From: Desmonostoc muscorum FACHB-395
GTDB lineage: Bacteria > Cyanobacteriota > Cyanobacteriia > Cyanobacteriales > Nostocaceae
Length of the DNA stretch: 64,000 bases
Direction: 5' to 3'
Assembly (NCBI RefSeq): GCF_014698035.1
Contig: NZ_JACJSF010000010.1
Span: forward strand, 103,944-167,943
Shown piece after piece: positions 47,417 through 55,592 of the stretch. The notes under the pieces are model-generated. The model was not told the DNA's origin and did no database searches. It saw nothing but the letters and a program-made list of their open reading frames with translations. Both the position numbers and the translations under genes were made by a program. The number at the start of each line of letters is the position of its first letter. Positions within the stretch are counted from its first letter, which is position 1.

Positions 47417-48499
47417 CTAAGCGATCGTCACATCTGGCGATAAGTAAACATCTTGAATGGTATGAAATAACTTCACACCTTCCTCAAAGGGACGTTGGAA
47501 AGTCTTTCGCCCAGAAATTAATCCCGAACCACCAGCGCGTTTGTTGATTACGGCGGTGCGAATTGCTTCGGCGAAGTCATTTTTACCAGTCGCGCCACCA
47601 GAATTAATCAACCCCACACGCCCAGAGTAACAATTTAGTACTTGGTAACGAGTTAAATCAATTGGGTGATCGGTTGTCAATTCTGTGTAAACGCGCTCAT
47701 CGGTTTTGCCGTAACTCTTACCGCTGGCTTTGGCAACTGCACCGTAACCATTGTTATTTTCGGGTAACTTTTGTTTGATGATATCAGCTTCAATCGTTAC
47801 ACCCAAATGATTCGCCTGTCCGGTGAGGTCAGCCGCAAGGTGATAATCCTTATCTTGTTTAAAGGCGTTATTCCGCAGATAGCACCAGAGAATAGTCGCC
47901 ATTCCTAATTCATGGGCGCGTTTAAAAGCTTTGCTGATTTCCTGAATCTGTCTGGTAGACTGGTCTGAACCAAAGTAGATTGTCGCACCTACCGCCGCCG
48001 CCCCTAGATTCCAAGCTTGTTCCACATCAGCAAACAATACCTGATCAAATTGATTGGGGAAAGTCAGCAATTCGTTGTGATTGATTTTGGCAATAAAAGG
48101 AATTTTGTGGGCATACTTGCGCGAAACTATACCTAATGTTCCCAAAGTGGTAGCAACAGCATTGCAACCTGCGGCGATCGCTAATTTGACAATATTTTCT
48201 GGGTCAAAGTAAATTGGATTGGGCGCAAAAGACGCACCAGCAGAATGTTCAATACCTTGGTCTACAGGTAAAATTGAGAGATAACCTGTGTTTGCCAGAC
48301 GACCAGTAGAATAAAGTAGCTGGAGATTACGCAACACTTGAGGATTGCGATCGCTGTTGATCCAGATCCGATCTACAAAGTCTGGCCCCGGCAAGTGTAG
48401 TAAATCCTGGGAAACCTTTGCTTTGTAGGTAAGCAGGTCTTCAGCCTCTTTACCTAGCAATGACTCGATAGAACTAGACTCTTTGAACGTTGTAGTCAT
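47417..48499 (-). CDS. Class I fructose-bisphosphate aldolase (DhnA/FbaB type)
   Basis: A 360-residue Schiff-base aldolase of the DhnA family, which splits fructose-1,6-bisphosphate in glycolysis and the Calvin cycle. Features: [12 protein letters not shown] near residue 79, [12 protein letters not shown] for an active-site strand, GINSGG-type [13 protein letters not shown], and the phosphate-binding SGRKTFQRP near the C-terminus. Cyanobacteria usually also have a class II enzyme; this would be the secondary one. It is monocistronic. Confidence 0.92.
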   Translation of the reverse strand: MTTTFKESSSIESLLGKEAEDLLTYKAKVSQDLLHLPGPDFVDRIWINSDRNPQVLRNLQLLYSTGRLANTGYLSILPVDQGIEHSAGASFAPNPIYFDPENIVKLAIAAGCNAVATTLGTLGIVSRKYAHKIPFIAKINHNELLTFPNQFDQVLFADVEQAWNLGAAAVGATIYFGSDQSTRQIQEISKAFKRAHELGMATILWCYLRNNAFKQDKDYHLAADLTGQANHLGVTIEADIIKQKLPENNNGYGAVAKASGKSYGKTDERVYTELTTDHPIDLTRYQVLNCYSGRVGLINSGGATGKNDFAEAIRTAVINKRAGGSGLISGRKTFQRPFEEGVKLFHTIQDVYLSPDVTIA

Positions 48500-48646
48500 A
48501 GTTTTTTCCTCAAAAATTGAGCAAATGACCTTTGCCTTTAAGATAGCATTTTTAATATTGCTAACCTGGTTATGCAGGCATTAACTATATGTAAAATCTT
48601 TCTGATATGGCAGTCTTAAATTATTAGTAAAAACTTTTTTGACTCA

Positions 48647-48961
48647 TTAAACGCGAGATTTTATTGTCAAAATTTGCATTTTCTCCCACACAAATAACTT
48701 CTTAAGAAAGATGCGGATTGATAGGATTAAGCTAAAGATTAGAATTTGCCTCCAAGTTCGCAGATTAATTGTCTTTAGCAGAGTTGCTGCAACCATAAAG
48801 TTTAAACTTGTTACCACCCCTTCTGCTACTATAAGTCTTGCCTGATAGACATTACACCTGAAAATTAGAGAAAGGATGGCAGCGAAGACATAAGCTGCGA
48901 TCGCTAAAGAACCTAAAAACTGGATAATTACTGCCCATACTGAGAAATTAAAAAGATTCAT
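48647..48961 (-). CDS. DUF1622-like membrane protein, second of pair
   Basis: A 104-residue protein with three hydrophobic segments. It resembles its upstream neighbour in layout (a long first helix, a short loop with AEGVVTSLNFMVAATLL, then WRQILIFSLILSIR). The ATG at 48961 overlaps the upstream stop by 14 bases, so translation is coupled. A TTG at 48997 is a weaker start. Probably a divergent DUF1622 paralogue forming a hetero-oligomer; that is inference. Confidence 0.7.
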   Translation of the reverse strand: MNLFNFSVWAVIIQFLGSLAIAAYVFAAILSLIFRCNVYQARLIVAEGVVTSLNFMVAATLLKTINLRTWRQILIFSLILSIRIFLKKLFVWEKMQILTIKSRV

Positions 48962-49313
48962 CCTTGATATCGTTCTTTTTATTCTTTGCTTGCTCAATTT
49001 CTTTTGCCAAAAAGAAATTCAGAATTGTTCGTAGCGCAATGATGGCAGCTAGTTTACCAATTTCGTCCCAAGTTGGAGCGATCGTACTACGTAAAATGTC
49101 AGCAGCCAATGCAAACTCAAGGGAAAGAGCCAGCCACATACCCAGCGATAGCCGAATTTCCTCTTTAGCCTCATTCAACTTTTTACGGCGGCTGAAGAAA
49201 AAAACCAGAATCTTGGTTACGGCTTCCAAGACGGCTATACCAATGATAATGCCAGTAAAGATATCAACTGCTGTAGCAAGTACAGTCGTCAAATTCGTGA
49301 CGAAAGCTTCCAT
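48948..49313 (-). CDS. DUF1622 family membrane protein
   Basis: A 121-residue, three-helix membrane protein. The signature is the RLSLGMWLALSLEFALAADI segment followed by RSTIAPTWDEIGKLAAIIALRTILNFFL, typical of DUF1622. The role of this family is unknown. It is the first gene of a two-gene overlapping unit. Confidence 0.88.
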   Translation of the reverse strand: MEAFVTNLTTVLATAVDIFTGIIIGIAVLEAVTKILVFFFSRRKKLNEAKEEIRLSLGMWLALSLEFALAADILRSTIAPTWDEIGKLAAIIALRTILNFFLAKEIEQAKNKKNDIKDESF

Positions 49314-49519
49314 ATAGTTTATTTCATAGGTTCAAGCAGGCAAACGCCCACGCGCAAAGCATTGGCGATACTTGTCAGTGCAAAGTTAACTGATCCCTAC
49401 CATCTACTAGCTGCTCAATCATGCTATCTTCGTATCCTATCTACGATTGATAGCAAAATCAATCAAACTTATCTTTTCCTCATTGTGGTAATAATCGTTG
49501 AAAGAACAAATACAATTCT

Positions 49520-49837
49520 ATGAGTAAGTTTCAAATCGATATCGACTTCAGCAATATAGATTTAGCTTCCCTTGAGACAGAAGAAGATTTTCAAAGAGAG
49601 GCAAAAACATTACTACCAAAGGTACTTGTCAAACTAGGTGAAAGTGTGGGTGAAAAGACTTGGGAAGAATTACAGCAAAAGCTGCAAGGAACTGGAGGTA
49701 AACTCAAATCTTCTCCAAGCGAGAAACGTAAGTTTATTCAAGAAACAGGAAGAACCTATCAACGAAATGCCAGTAACAGAGAAAAACAAGAACTAGAAGA
49801 TTATATAGTAGAGCAATTACGCCAATACAAACTGTAA
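49520..49837 (+). CDS. Small charged hypothetical protein
   Basis: A 105-residue hydrophilic protein, helical and rich in Glu, Lys and Gln, with no membrane segment. It starts at ATG 49520 and ends in EQLRQYKL. I do not recognise a domain. It lies alone between the DUF1622 pair (divergent) and a repeat-rich region. Confidence 0.6.
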   Translation: MSKFQIDIDFSNIDLASLETEEDFQREAKTLLPKVLVKLGESVGEKTWEELQQKLQGTGGKLKSSPSEKRKFIQETGRTYQRNASNREKQELEDYIVEQLRQYKL

Positions 49838-49871
49838 ATATCGACCTAAGTAAGTGAGCGTAAATTATCGT

Positions 49872-49912
49872 TGGGATAAGGCAATAGGCAACAGGCAATA
49901 GGCAATAGATAT
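49872..49912. repeat. GGCAATA tandem repeat
   Basis: Four to five GGCAATA/GGCAACA units. Confidence 0.65.
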
Positions 49913-49990
49913 AAGGATTTTAGCCTAGTTCATTTCTCTTTACATAGTTTGGTTTTATTGTGCCAACTTACTTAACTTGTATGTCTGATT

Positions 49991-50245
49991 GACACTCCCC
50001 CGTTTATAAAACCTACGGTGTATACACAAGTCCTAAAATCCTTGCCTGGTAAGATGCAAGCCTTAGTAGGCAAGGTTTTGAGTTTATCAAGCTGATTATC
50101 AATAGTGTCAGCTTATTGATATAGGATTAACGAAAAATCAAGGATTTTAAAAATAATTTTCCGTTCTTTTCCCTCTATTTGATTCTCAACCCGACTTGTG
50201 TATACACGGTAGCGCATGAATGACGGGGGCTTTACGCTTCACGGC
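49991..50245. repeat. Nested palindromic elements
   Basis: The outer arms CCCCCGT (about 49997) and ACGGGGG (about 50222) bracket a 190-bp inner element (50018-50207). The inner element has 15-bp perfect termini GTGTATACACAAGTC and its complement, plus an inner AAAATCCTTG/CAAGGATTTT pair. The outer piece, TGACACTCCCCCG...GACGGGGGC, resembles an IS200/IS605-type end split by the inner element. No ORF. Confidence 0.55.
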
Positions 50246-50317
50246 TCGTAACAGCGATGTCTATGATGGGCTATTCCTACGCAGCTTCACTGACATGGCT
50301 ACCGTCGCTCACGCCAA

Positions 50318-50351
50318 CAGACCGAAGTCTGCTCAAACGGACTTCGGTCTG
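50318..50351. repeat. 12-bp hairpin upstream of the M48 peptidase gene
   Basis: CAGACCGAAGTC/GACTTCGGTCTG around a 10-base loop, followed by TAGTACTTTTGT. It may end a transcript entering from the left. Confidence 0.6.
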
Positions 50352-50440
50352 TAGTACTTTTGTAAATCTTTAATTTACACAAAATATATTTTGCATTATT
50401 GTATAAAAATAATCCTTATATTACAGAGGTATCAACAATA

Positions 50441-51439
50441 ATGCTGAACTGGGATAGAAGACTTCTAACTACTAGTTCTTTGTGCCTACTTTTGTTCAGT
50501 GCAATACTGCCAGTACAGGCTAAACCAGTCCAACCAAAGAAAGCAGCACCTACAGCTACAACAATTTACCAGCAAGCTAAAAAAGAATTACCTGAAGATT
50601 TTTATACCCTCTATCGCGTCATAGATAGAGTAGCACGTGCCAACGAATTAGATAATCGTCCTTGGCGGGTTGTGGCTGTTCCCAAGTATGATGTCAATGC
50701 TTATGCAAGTGACGTTAATTTGGTTGCTATTTACGATGGCATACTTGACCAGTTAGCTGGTGATTCTTCAGCATTAGCTTGTGTAGTTGCCCATGAAATG
50801 GGACATCACACCAAGCGTCACATTGCTGTTGGTGAAGCTAAAAAAACTGAGTTAATTGCCAAAATTCAAGAAGAAGCAACCAAAGAAGTACTGGGAGAAA
50901 GAGAAGCTGCAAACCAAGAGTCAACAGCTGCTAACGTTGGCGGTGCCGTTGTGAATCGTGTAGTTGGAGGAACTTTTGGTGGTTTGCTGGGTTCAGTTCT
51001 TGGTAATCAAGGCGCTCAACGACAAGTAGAATCACAGCAACGCATTAATGAGATTGTCGATAAAAAGAAAAAAGAGTTAGAACAGCGTTTAGCAGAACAA
51101 GAACGACAACAAGAGTTTGAAGCTGATGAAATTGGCTACATAGCTTCTGTGAAAGCAGGCTTTGAACCAGAAGGATGTTTAAGAGTAATGCAGGTTTTGG
51201 CTCAAACTCCTGGTTCTGAATTTGATACAACTCATCCAGCAGTACCCAAACGAATTGAGGCAATCAAAGCTTTAATTATTAAGTATCCACCCCAGACTTT
51301 GGCTAAAGAGGGTGAAGCGCGAATATCTAAGACAAAGCCTTTAACTTATAACATTTCTAAAGATAAGACCTCGTTACGGATTAACTCAGTTCGCGGTGGT
51401 TCCCAAGCAGATGATATAGAGCGTCGCTTTGGTAAATAA
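50441..51439 (+). CDS. M48 family zinc metallopeptidase, secreted
   Basis: A 332-residue protein with a signal peptide (about 1-26, ending LPVQAKP). The HEXXH zinc site is in VVAHEMGHHTKRH (about residue 112), and the third ligand is probably Glu in EFEADEIGY. A Gly-rich loop (GGTFGGLLGSVLGNQG) and a coiled coil lie between. Related to BepA/LoiP-type periplasmic proteases in envelope quality control. AGAGG precedes the ATG at 50441; the upstream frame beginning at a TTG is not used. Confidence 0.92.
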   Translation: MLNWDRRLLTTSSLCLLLFSAILPVQAKPVQPKKAAPTATTIYQQAKKELPEDFYTLYRVIDRVARANELDNRPWRVVAVPKYDVNAYASDVNLVAIYDGILDQLAGDSSALACVVAHEMGHHTKRHIAVGEAKKTELIAKIQEEATKEVLGEREAANQESTAANVGGAVVNRVVGGTFGGLLGSVLGNQGAQRQVESQQRINEIVDKKKKELEQRLAEQERQQEFEADEIGYIASVKAGFEPEGCLRVMQVLAQTPGSEFDTTHPAVPKRIEAIKALIIKYPPQTLAKEGEARISKTKPLTYNISKDKTSLRINSVRGGSQADDIERRFGK

Positions 51440-51626
51440 AAACACTAATACCAATTCTGTATGAGGATGCACAGAATATTAAACGAACCGCCAAGTACGC
51501 CTTCTCTACGAGACACTACGTGAACGCGAAGCGTCTCGAAGAGAAGAGCGCCAAGAATAGAGAGTTACTCATTTAGTGCAGCTTCACATTAAATTGGTAT
51601 AAGTTATGAATGGCATAAATTTTAAG
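51440..51626. other. Intergenic with Nostoc-type palindromic repeat
   Basis: CTTCTCTACGAGACACTACG...GCGTCTCGAAGAGAAG (about 51500-51548) is an imperfect inverted repeat of the dispersed ACGAGACGC type also seen near 23990. No gene. Confidence 0.5.
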
Positions 51627-51721
51627 TAGGGTGTTCATCACTACATAACACGGTGCGTTAGGCGCGAGAGTCATATTTTTCGTAACAAACTATATCGAAA
51701 TATGCGCCTAACAACCCTACA
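51627..51721. repeat. 95-bp inverted-repeat element
   Basis: GTAGGGTGTT at the left end and AACAACCCTAC at the right pair imperfectly, with GTTAGGCGC and GCGCCTAAC complementary inside. Non-coding dispersed-repeat style. Confidence 0.55.
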
Positions 51722-51848
51722 AGAATTTTATTTTTACTTTATAAATAGCCTCTAATACTCATTTTGAGTATCAAATTACGTATTAAAGAGCGGCTGGAGT
51801 CAGCTAGACTAAAGAAGAAATTGCTTAATAAGTTTTAATAATTCTGTT

Positions 51849-52439
51849 ATGAGTACTGATTCACCTGTTAATTCTCCCGATAAGCCTGAATCTTCATTAG
51901 GGAAGCGTTTGAGAAACTTCTTAGTTGTCATGGTAGCGATCGCTCTTAGCGTTGCCCTCGTCTTAGGATTGCGAACTGAAACAACCTCAGCAACTCTAGC
52001 CAAGTTAAGCGATTCGTCCACACCATTAGAAGTAGCCGTCAGCAACGGCAAACCATCTCTAGTAGAGTTTTATGCTGATTGGTGTACTGTCTGTCAGAAA
52101 ATGGCACCAGATATTACTCAATTAGAAACAGAGTATGCTGACAAGATGAATTTTGTCATGCTGAATGTGGATAATACCAAGTGGCTACCGGAAATGCTGA
52201 AATATCGGGTGGACGGGATTCCCCATTTTGTATTTTTGAGTCAACAAGGGGAAACCATAGCTCAAGCGATCGGCGATCAACCCCGCACAATTATGGCTAG
52301 TAACTTAGAAGCTTTGGTTAATGGTTCGTCTCTTCCTTATGCTCAAGCTAGCGGGAAAGTTTCCAAATTTTCAGCCCCAGTAGCACCAACAGCTAGTCAA
52401 GATGACCCCCGCAGTCATGGCAGCCAGGTAGTAAATTAA
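51849..52439 (+). CDS. txlA: Membrane-anchored thioredoxin-like protein (TxlA/HCF164)
   Basis: A 196-residue protein. After a 22-residue polar start there is one membrane helix (FLVVMVAIALSVALVLGL, about 24-41) and a thioredoxin fold with active site WCTVC (about residue 78) and cis-Pro in GIPHFVF. HCF164/TxlA reduces apocytochrome partners on the lumen side of thylakoids for cytochrome b6f assembly. The C-terminal 35 residues are Ser/Ala-rich. The location and role follow from the family. Confidence 0.92.
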   Translation: MSTDSPVNSPDKPESSLGKRLRNFLVVMVAIALSVALVLGLRTETTSATLAKLSDSSTPLEVAVSNGKPSLVEFYADWCTVCQKMAPDITQLETEYADKMNFVMLNVDNTKWLPEMLKYRVDGIPHFVFLSQQGETIAQAIGDQPRTIMASNLEALVNGSSLPYAQASGKVSKFSAPVAPTASQDDPRSHGSQVVN

Positions 52440-52892
52440 AGTAATTCGTAATTCGTAATTACCTCCGGTTCGCCCATTTTTTAGGGAGTTAGGAAAAGTA
52501 GATAGTTAAAAGTATACCGAAAGCCATATTCCCTAAAAGACTAATAGTAAAGTTATTAGATAAGTGACCTACTTAACTTTCAGGGTTTTATTCACCGGGA
52601 TAGATGAGTTTACCTTGGGATAAGGAAAGCGGTATCAAAAGTTACTTTTAAGTAAGAAATCCAACTACTTTCGACTCTCTATCCTACGCGATCGCGCATA
52701 TTTATAGTAAGCAAATTTAACTAATTTATTTGTGTATTGTATAGTAAATAATGTTACTAATCTAAAAATTGTTCAAAATTAGTTGCTATAATTATCAATC
52801 TTTCACCTAAACTTTTATAGTAACATCTGGATATTTTTAATTAATTCAGATAAACTAATACATTTGTCCGTTGCATCACGCTTCTTTTGTAT
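52440..52892. other. Leader region of the ferredoxin gene
   Basis: Begins with three GTAATTC units (52441-52461), then more than 400 AT-rich bases with no gene. No NtcA site of GTA-N8-TAC type found by eye. Confidence 0.35.
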
Positions 52893-53213
52893 ATGCCCAA
52901 AACTTACACCGTAGAAATTGATCACCAAGGCAAAATTCATACCTTGCAAGTTCCTGAAAATGAAACGATCTTATCAGTTGCCGAGGCTGCTGGTTTGGAA
53001 TTGCCGAGTTCTTGCAATGCAGGTGTTTGTACAACTTGCGCCGGTCAACTATCTGAGGGAACTGTAGATCAAACTGATGGTATGGGCGTTAGTCCAGATT
53101 TACAAAAGCAAGGTTACGTATTGCTTTGTGTTGCCAAACCCCTTTCTGATTTAAAACTTCAGACAGAAAAGGAAGATGTAGTTTATCAGTTACAATTTGG
53201 CAAAGGCAAATAA
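52893..53213 (+). CDS. Plant-type [2Fe-2S] ferredoxin
   Basis: A 106-residue electron carrier. The cluster cysteines are in SSCNAGVCTTCAG (Cys at about 41, 46 and 49) and LLCVAKP (about 80). It is slightly longer than PetF-1 (98 residues) and has a C-terminal extension EKEDVVYQLQFGKGK, which suggests one of the alternative ferredoxins rather than the main photosynthetic one; the partner is unknown. The ATG at 52893 is used over a TTG two codons upstream. Confidence 0.93.
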   Translation: MPKTYTVEIDHQGKIHTLQVPENETILSVAEAAGLELPSSCNAGVCTTCAGQLSEGTVDQTDGMGVSPDLQKQGYVLLCVAKPLSDLKLQTEKEDVVYQLQFGKGK

Positions 53214-53218
53214 TCAGC

Positions 53219-53248
53219 GAACAGTTATTCATAACTGAATAACTGTTC
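53219..53248. terminator. 12-bp perfect hairpin after the ferredoxin gene
   Basis: GAACAGTTATTC and GAATAACTGTTC around a 6-base loop, beginning 6 bases after the ferredoxin stop. No T-run. Confidence 0.6.
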
Positions 53249-53341
53249 ACTCAGATTACCAAATCTGATAAGTTACACAAGTATTTCATCGCCGATGAAG
53301 TCAGCTATTATAGAAACTACAAATTAACAGGATTTACCAAA

Positions 53342-53521
53342 ATGACAACTCATTTTATTACCGCAGAAATTGATTTACAAGAAACTCCCGCAGAGTTACT
53401 AGAAGTAATTGAAACAGAGTTAAAGAAACAAGGCGAACCTCTGCGTTGGGCAGTTACTTCTGTAGATGCTGACGAACAAAAAGCTACAGTTGAAGCCGTT
53501 ATCACGACAGTTCAGAGTTAG
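53342..53521 (+). CDS. Small acidic protein of 59 residues
   Basis: ATG at 53342 to TAG at 53519 gives a 59-residue protein with strongly protein-like composition: TAEIDLQETPAELLEVIETE, then LRWAVTSVDADEQKATVEAV. AGGATTT lies 5-10 bases upstream as a ribosome site. It looks like a compact alpha/beta domain, possibly binding another protein. The family is not recognised. It follows the ferredoxin by 128 bp and may share its transcript. Confidence 0.75.
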   Translation: MTTHFITAEIDLQETPAELLEVIETELKKQGEPLRWAVTSVDADEQKATVEAVITTVQS

Positions 53522-53618
53522 AGGATGTTTGAAAAGTCCTCTTGTCGGTAGCAAAAATTTGTGATCGCTCAAATTCATACTTCAATTATGCAACGCCGGA
53601 ATTTTTCACCAATCGTTG

Positions 53619-55592
53619 CTATACCTCGACTATAGTCAAAATAGCCTGCATTAGTAACTCTAGCTCAATTGGTTTAGAAATATGCTGTTGAAATCCGGCT
53701 GCTAGTGCCAGTTGTTGATCAATCTCTCCTGCATAAGCGGTAAGGGCGATCGCTGGAATTTCTCCGCCTTGATCAGACGGCTGCTTTCTAATTTGACGAA
53801 TTAGTGTGTAGCCATCCATATCGGGCATACCAATATCACTGATTAGCAAATCAAATTTTGCTTGCCCCAAAGTGCTTAGAGCATCATGTGCTGATTCAGC
53901 TTCAGTCACTTGCGCCCCATACTGTTCTAGCAGAAAGGCAATGAATTCCCGTGAATCTCTGTCATCATCTACAAGCAGAGCTTGCAATCCATTCAGATTG
54001 AAGTCTGAACAATTATGGAACGCAGTATCAGCTTGATTCAGTTTTTCCGCAGTGATTGGTGGAAACTTGATTGTAAACGTTGCTCCTTGACCGACTCCAG
54101 GGCTTGCTGCCTGAACGGTTCCGCCATGCAATTCAACTAAATGACGCACGATCGCTAACCCTAATCCCAATCCTCCAAATCTGCGGGTTGTTGTCCCATC
54201 GGCTTGGCGGAAGTAGTCAAAAACATAAGGCAGAAAGTCAGTAGAGATCCCCATACCAGTGTCGCTGACAGTGATTTGAGTGTATTCCGAAAGATGAGTA
54301 TCTAATTTATTCTCGATTTTTTCTAACCGCACCTTTACTCCACCACCCTGTGAGGTAAATTTAATCGCGTTGGAAAGGAGATTCCAAACAACCTGTTGCA
54401 GGCGACCAGAATCACCCAACACTTGCCCAACGTTCGGTTCAAATACTGTTTCAATCTGAATAGATTTAGCTTCAGCAGCTAGCCGCACGGTTTCCAGAGC
54501 AGCTTTGATGGTTGTATTTAGATTGACTGGAACTGTATGCAGACTCAACTTGCCTTGGAGAATACGCGACACATCGAGCAAATCTTCGATCAGTTGCGCT
54601 TGCAGTTTAGCGTTACGCTCGATCGTTTCAAGTGCATACTGAGTTTTGGCTGCATTCTGCTGGGTCGTTTGCAAAATTTTTGTCCATCCCAAAATTGGAT
54701 TCAGGGGCGATCGCAATTCATGAGACAGTACTGCCAGAAACTCATCTTTAATTCGATTGGCTTGCTGTGCTTGTTCAGTTTGTTGCTGCAAAGAAATCAT
54801 TAGCTGATTGAGGCGATCGTTCTGCTCTTGCAGCAACGCTGATGCTCGCTTCCGTTCGGTGATATCGGACAGGATGAAAACGGCACCAGTGAGAGTCCCA
54901 TACTCATCAAATACTGGGTCAATAGTTTTGGCAAACCAGCGTTCTGTGGACTGAAATTCTAGAACTTGCCGTTGGTGAGTTTCTTTCGCCCAACGAAAGC
55001 AAGTGCCATCACCAACTCCCAATTCTGCGCCCATTAGCTCATGGTAAACACAACCTAAGATTTCGTGGGAGGGCTTGCAAAAAAGCTGCATCATCGCTAG
55101 ATTACAGCGCAGAATTACACCTTCTTGGTCTACCAGACATACACAGTCCTTGATAGAGTCAAAGGTAGTTTGCCACTCTTGTGCTAAGGATAAAGCAGCT
55201 TCCTCCGCTCGTCGAATTCGCAGCAGCGATCGCACTGTCGCCAGCAGTTCAATGGGTTCAACAGGTTGCACCAGATAACCATCGGCACCACTGTCTAAGC
55301 CTTCTGCTTTATCCTGGCTTTGGACAAAACTTGCAGAAAGGTGTAGCACGGGAATAAAAGCAGTTTCGGGATTTGCCTTAATTTGGCGACAGACTTCAAA
55401 GCCGTTAATATCTGGTAATTTAACATCCAAAATCACCAGAGCAGGTTGATGTTCAGTAGCTGCCTTTAATCCTGCGGCTCCCGTTGCCGCTTCCACAACA
55501 GTAAAGCCTGCATTTTGCAAAATCCGGGTGACGATGTAACGATTGGCTTCGTTATCGTCAACATGGAGGATGATAACCTGTGGCTCAGACAT
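53619..55592 (-). CDS. Hybrid histidine kinase REC-PAS-HisKA-HATPase-REC
   Basis: A 657-residue cytoplasmic kinase. An N-terminal receiver (about 1-120; phospho-Asp in LVILDVKLPD) is followed by a PAS domain (about 140-255). HisKA has its His in LAVLSHELRSPLNP (about 290). The HATPase has SDTGMGIS and GLGLGLAIVRHL boxes (about 400-510), and a C-terminal receiver (Asp in LLISDIGMPDMDG) closes it. No membrane segments, so the signal is internal or comes from the operon partners. Its ATG overlaps the upstream kinase stop by 8 bases (ATGTCTGA). It is the last gene of the rsb operon. Confidence 0.93.
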   Translation of the reverse strand: MSEPQVIILHVDDNEANRYIVTRILQNAGFTVVEAATGAAGLKAATEHQPALVILDVKLPDINGFEVCRQIKANPETAFIPVLHLSASFVQSQDKAEGLDSGADGYLVQPVEPIELLATVRSLLRIRRAEEAALSLAQEWQTTFDSIKDCVCLVDQEGVILRCNLAMMQLFCKPSHEILGCVYHELMGAELGVGDGTCFRWAKETHQRQVLEFQSTERWFAKTIDPVFDEYGTLTGAVFILSDITERKRASALLQEQNDRLNQLMISLQQQTEQAQQANRIKDEFLAVLSHELRSPLNPILGWTKILQTTQQNAAKTQYALETIERNAKLQAQLIEDLLDVSRILQGKLSLHTVPVNLNTTIKAALETVRLAAEAKSIQIETVFEPNVGQVLGDSGRLQQVVWNLLSNAIKFTSQGGGVKVRLEKIENKLDTHLSEYTQITVSDTGMGISTDFLPYVFDYFRQADGTTTRRFGGLGLGLAIVRHLVELHGGTVQAASPGVGQGATFTIKFPPITAEKLNQADTAFHNCSDFNLNGLQALLVDDDRDSREFIAFLLEQYGAQVTEAESAHDALSTLGQAKFDLLISDIGMPDMDGYTLIRQIRKQPSDQGGEIPAIALTAYAGEIDQQLALAAGFQQHISKPIELELLMQAILTIVEV

